This document shows positions 31,762 through 32,149 of a DNA stretch of 32,149 bases, piece by piece; within the stretch, counting starts at the first letter, position 1, and every line of letters begins with the position of its first letter. The DNA is taken from NCBI GenBank assembly GCA_964368445.1, contig CAYJAY010000029.1, positions 1 to 32,149 on the forward strand, read 5' to 3'. The position numbers and the translations under genes are program-made. Source of the stretch: CAYJAY01 sp964368445 (GTDB lineage: Bacteria > Bacillota > Clostridia > Oscillospirales > Ruminococcaceae). The notes below the pieces were generated by a model, which was not told the DNA's origin, made no database searches, and saw only the letters and a list, made by a program, of their open reading frames with translations.

Positions 31762-32149
31762 TTATGATACCACCTCAAGCTCAGGCTGTGGAGAAGGCTG
31801 TGGAGAAGGCTCTGTTGTGACAGAACCGGTTGCCGGTGGAACTGTAGTGTCTGTCGCCGGTGTGCTGTCTGTTGCCGGCGGAACTGTTGTGTCTGTCGCC
31901 GGTGCGCTGTTGCCTGCCGGTGTTGTATCTGTCGACGGAACCGTTGTGCCTGTAGACGGTGTGCTGTCGCCTGCCGGTGGAACTGTAGTGTCTGTCAATG
32001 GTGTGCTGCTGTCGCCTGCCGGTGTTGTGTCTGTCGGCGGTGTGGTGGTGTCTGACGAGGTGTCGTCGCTGTCGTCTGTCGACGGTGTGGTTGTGTCAGA
32101 CGAGTTGTCGTCGCTGTCGTCTGTCGTCGGTGTGGTGGTGTCTGACGAG
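31762..32149 (-). CDS. C-terminal part of a Thr/Pro/Asp-rich repetitive protein
   Basis: An open frame enters from the window edge at 32149 and ends at TAA 31764-31762, about 128 residues. It is low-complexity throughout. First come 15-residue units SSDTTTPxTDDSDDx (at least three, the last degenerating), then alternating TDTTVPPA, TDSTPA and AGDS-type units, ending EPSPQPSPQPELEVVS. It is acidic and Thr/Pro-rich, like linkers or stalks of secreted surface proteins and often O-glycosylated. There is no LPxTG motif, membrane span or repeat-binding domain at the C-terminus, so any anchor must lie upstream in the missing part. The in-frame TTG at 31998 is only internal. Function cannot be stated. 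Confidence 0.75.
   Translation of the reverse strand, partial: SSDTTTPTTDDSDDNSSDTTTPSTDDSDDTSSDTTTPPTDTTPAGDSSTPLTDTTVPPAGDSTPSTGTTVPSTDTTPAGNSAPATDTTVPPATDSTPATDTTVPPATGSVTTEPSPQPSPQPELEVVS

Noticed and set aside
31762..32149. CRISPR-like direct repeats
   Set aside because: The units are contiguous, have no spacers, and encode an open Thr/Pro/Asp-rich frame.

Overview
The window looks like a chromosomal segment of a low-GC Gram-positive bacterium of the Clostridia type (Bacillota). The signs are a CIRCE-controlled groESL operon, a TIGR04086-type membrane protein behind yajC, a SpoIIM-like protein beside a Xer recombinase, a YnbB-type methionine gamma-lyase-like enzyme, a YdjG/YdjH/YdjI-like membrane-stress gene set, strong AGGAGG-type ribosome binding sites and frequent TTG starts. 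The SpoIIM-like gene hints at sporulation, but that is inference. No rRNA, tRNA, CRISPR array, transposase or phage structural gene was seen.

Layout. 1-1127: the start of an FMN-binding lipoprotein gene (minus strand, runs off the window), divergent from a Gx-type membrane transporter that may be read from a leaderless mRNA. 1208-3461: groES and groEL under a CIRCE operator. 3579-7428: an SPFH protein with three zinc ribbons, a small two-span membrane protein, a double zinc-ribbon membrane protein and a TPM-domain protein. This set resembles B. subtilis ydjGHI without pspA. 7521-10064: an alkaline-phosphatase-superfamily hydrolase and a UMF1-type MFS transporter. 10070-14205 (minus strand): gltX, then an MBOAT O-acyltransferase and its DHHW partner, a likely cell-surface polymer acylation pair. 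14246-16577: an aminotransferase translationally coupled to trpS.

16618-18733 is a visibly more AT-rich insertion between two terminators: a D12-class adenine DNA methyltransferase overlapping a protein with a D-x12-ExK motif, read as a type II restriction-modification system. 18797-21586 holds murD and a YnbB-like PLP enzyme. 21587-24990 (minus strand) holds a MATE transporter and an asd-dapA operon for diaminopimelate/lysine. 25051-29251 holds queA-tgt (queuosine), yajC, a TIGR04086-like membrane protein and proC. spoIIM and a Xer recombinase then converge and overlap at their 3' ends.

30989-31760 is a gene-poor, repeat-rich stretch with one candidate 30-aa ORF. The window closes inside a Thr/Pro/Asp-rich repetitive surface-type protein (minus strand).

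The most unusual signal is a pair of about 90-base elements, at 28271-28357 and 31283-31376. They fold as a three-way junction with compensatory base changes between the copies and end in a CTCCGCC/GGCGGAG hairpin. They are not explained by any coding gene and look like a structured, dispersed repeat or a small RNA family.
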